Source: Nectonema munidae (lineage: Eukaryota > Nematomorpha > Nectonematoida > Nectonematidae). Taken from it: a stretch of DNA of 64,000 nt. A model generated the notes under the pieces. It saw only the letters and a list, made by a program, of their open reading frames with translations. It was not told the origin of the DNA and searched no databases. Below are positions 63,856 to 64,000 of this stretch, piece after piece; positions within the stretch are counted from its first letter, which is position 1; each line of letters starts with the position of its first letter. Location of the stretch: contig JAUIRK010000101.1 of the NCBI GenBank assembly GCA_030549495.1, forward strand, positions 682,001 to 746,000. Direction: 5' to 3'. Both the position numbers and the translations under genes were made by a program.

Positions 63856-64000
63856 GTAAATTTTTGTTAAATCATCTAAATATTTATATACAATTATAAG
63901 ATGTACTTTCAATACTTTCCCTTTTTTTAATTTGTAAAAATTAATGCATTTTAATTTTTGTATCCATTTATACCCTTAGATTTTTCATCTTTGCTTTCGG
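63856..64000 (+). other. intron 29, start
   Basis: AT-rich intron running to the window edge. A pyrimidine-rich stretch with ag at 63978-63979 could be the next acceptor (cccttag), but too little sequence follows to judge. Confidence 0.4.

Overview
This is an AT-rich (roughly 70% A+T) stretch of an animal nuclear genome, with long introns, GT-AG splice sites and many old DNA transposons. The species cannot be named from the sequence. The low GC, the mix of hAT, piggyBac, pogo-type, SINE and LINE remnants and the long introns would fit an arthropod such as a parasitic copepod, but that is a guess.

One very large plus-strand gene fills almost the whole window and runs off the right edge, and probably the left edge too. 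I reconstructed 29 exons (2947-63855) from domain content, splice sites and reading phase. Joined, they total 6381 nt and give one open frame of 2127 codons with no internal stop. The product is a large extracellular or cell-surface protein. An N-terminal array of SEA domains (exons 1-13, about residues 1-850) is followed by a block of about 16 EGF modules (exons 13-22, about residues 850-1560). Three more SEA domains follow (exons 22-27), then a hydrophilic Ser/Thr/Lys/Glu-rich linker, one more EGF (exon 28) and the start of another SEA domain (exon 29). SEA-plus-EGF layouts are known in membrane mucins, agrin, perlecan and interphotoreceptor matrix proteoglycans, but I do not recognise this gene as a named member of any of them. 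Neither the start codon nor the C-terminus is in the window.

The exon structure records how the gene grew. Many SEA domains are split at the same point by a phase-0 intron and joined to the next domain by phase-1 introns, so they look like tandem copies of an exon pair. Two modules are half-domains: an orphan SEA half in exon 11, and an EGF with only its first cysteines at the exon 19/20 junction.

Regions: 1-2946 is upstream non-coding sequence with a hAT transposase scrap and a hAT-type MITE. 2947-40567 holds SEA exons scattered through introns of up to 10.7 kb. 40568-51831 is the EGF block, with a spectacular composite minisatellite (43737-45088) in one intron. 51832-55587 is an intron carrying a decayed piggyBac transposon. 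55588-64000 holds the C-terminal SEA, linker and EGF exons, with a pogo-type element and two piggyBac-type MITEs.

Most notable are: (i) a family of TTAA-flanked piggyBac-type MITEs and a piggyBac element whose subterminal palindromes keep their symmetry while the arm sequence changes; (ii) a 133-bp intron nearly all of which, plus the preceding splice site and 13 exon bases, is an identical copy of sequence in the previous intron; (iii) the minisatellite, whose 23-bp, 20-bp and inverted 21-bp unit arrays sit between 19-bp perfect inverted repeats; (iv) a possible nested minus-strand gene around 17.7-18.1 kb.
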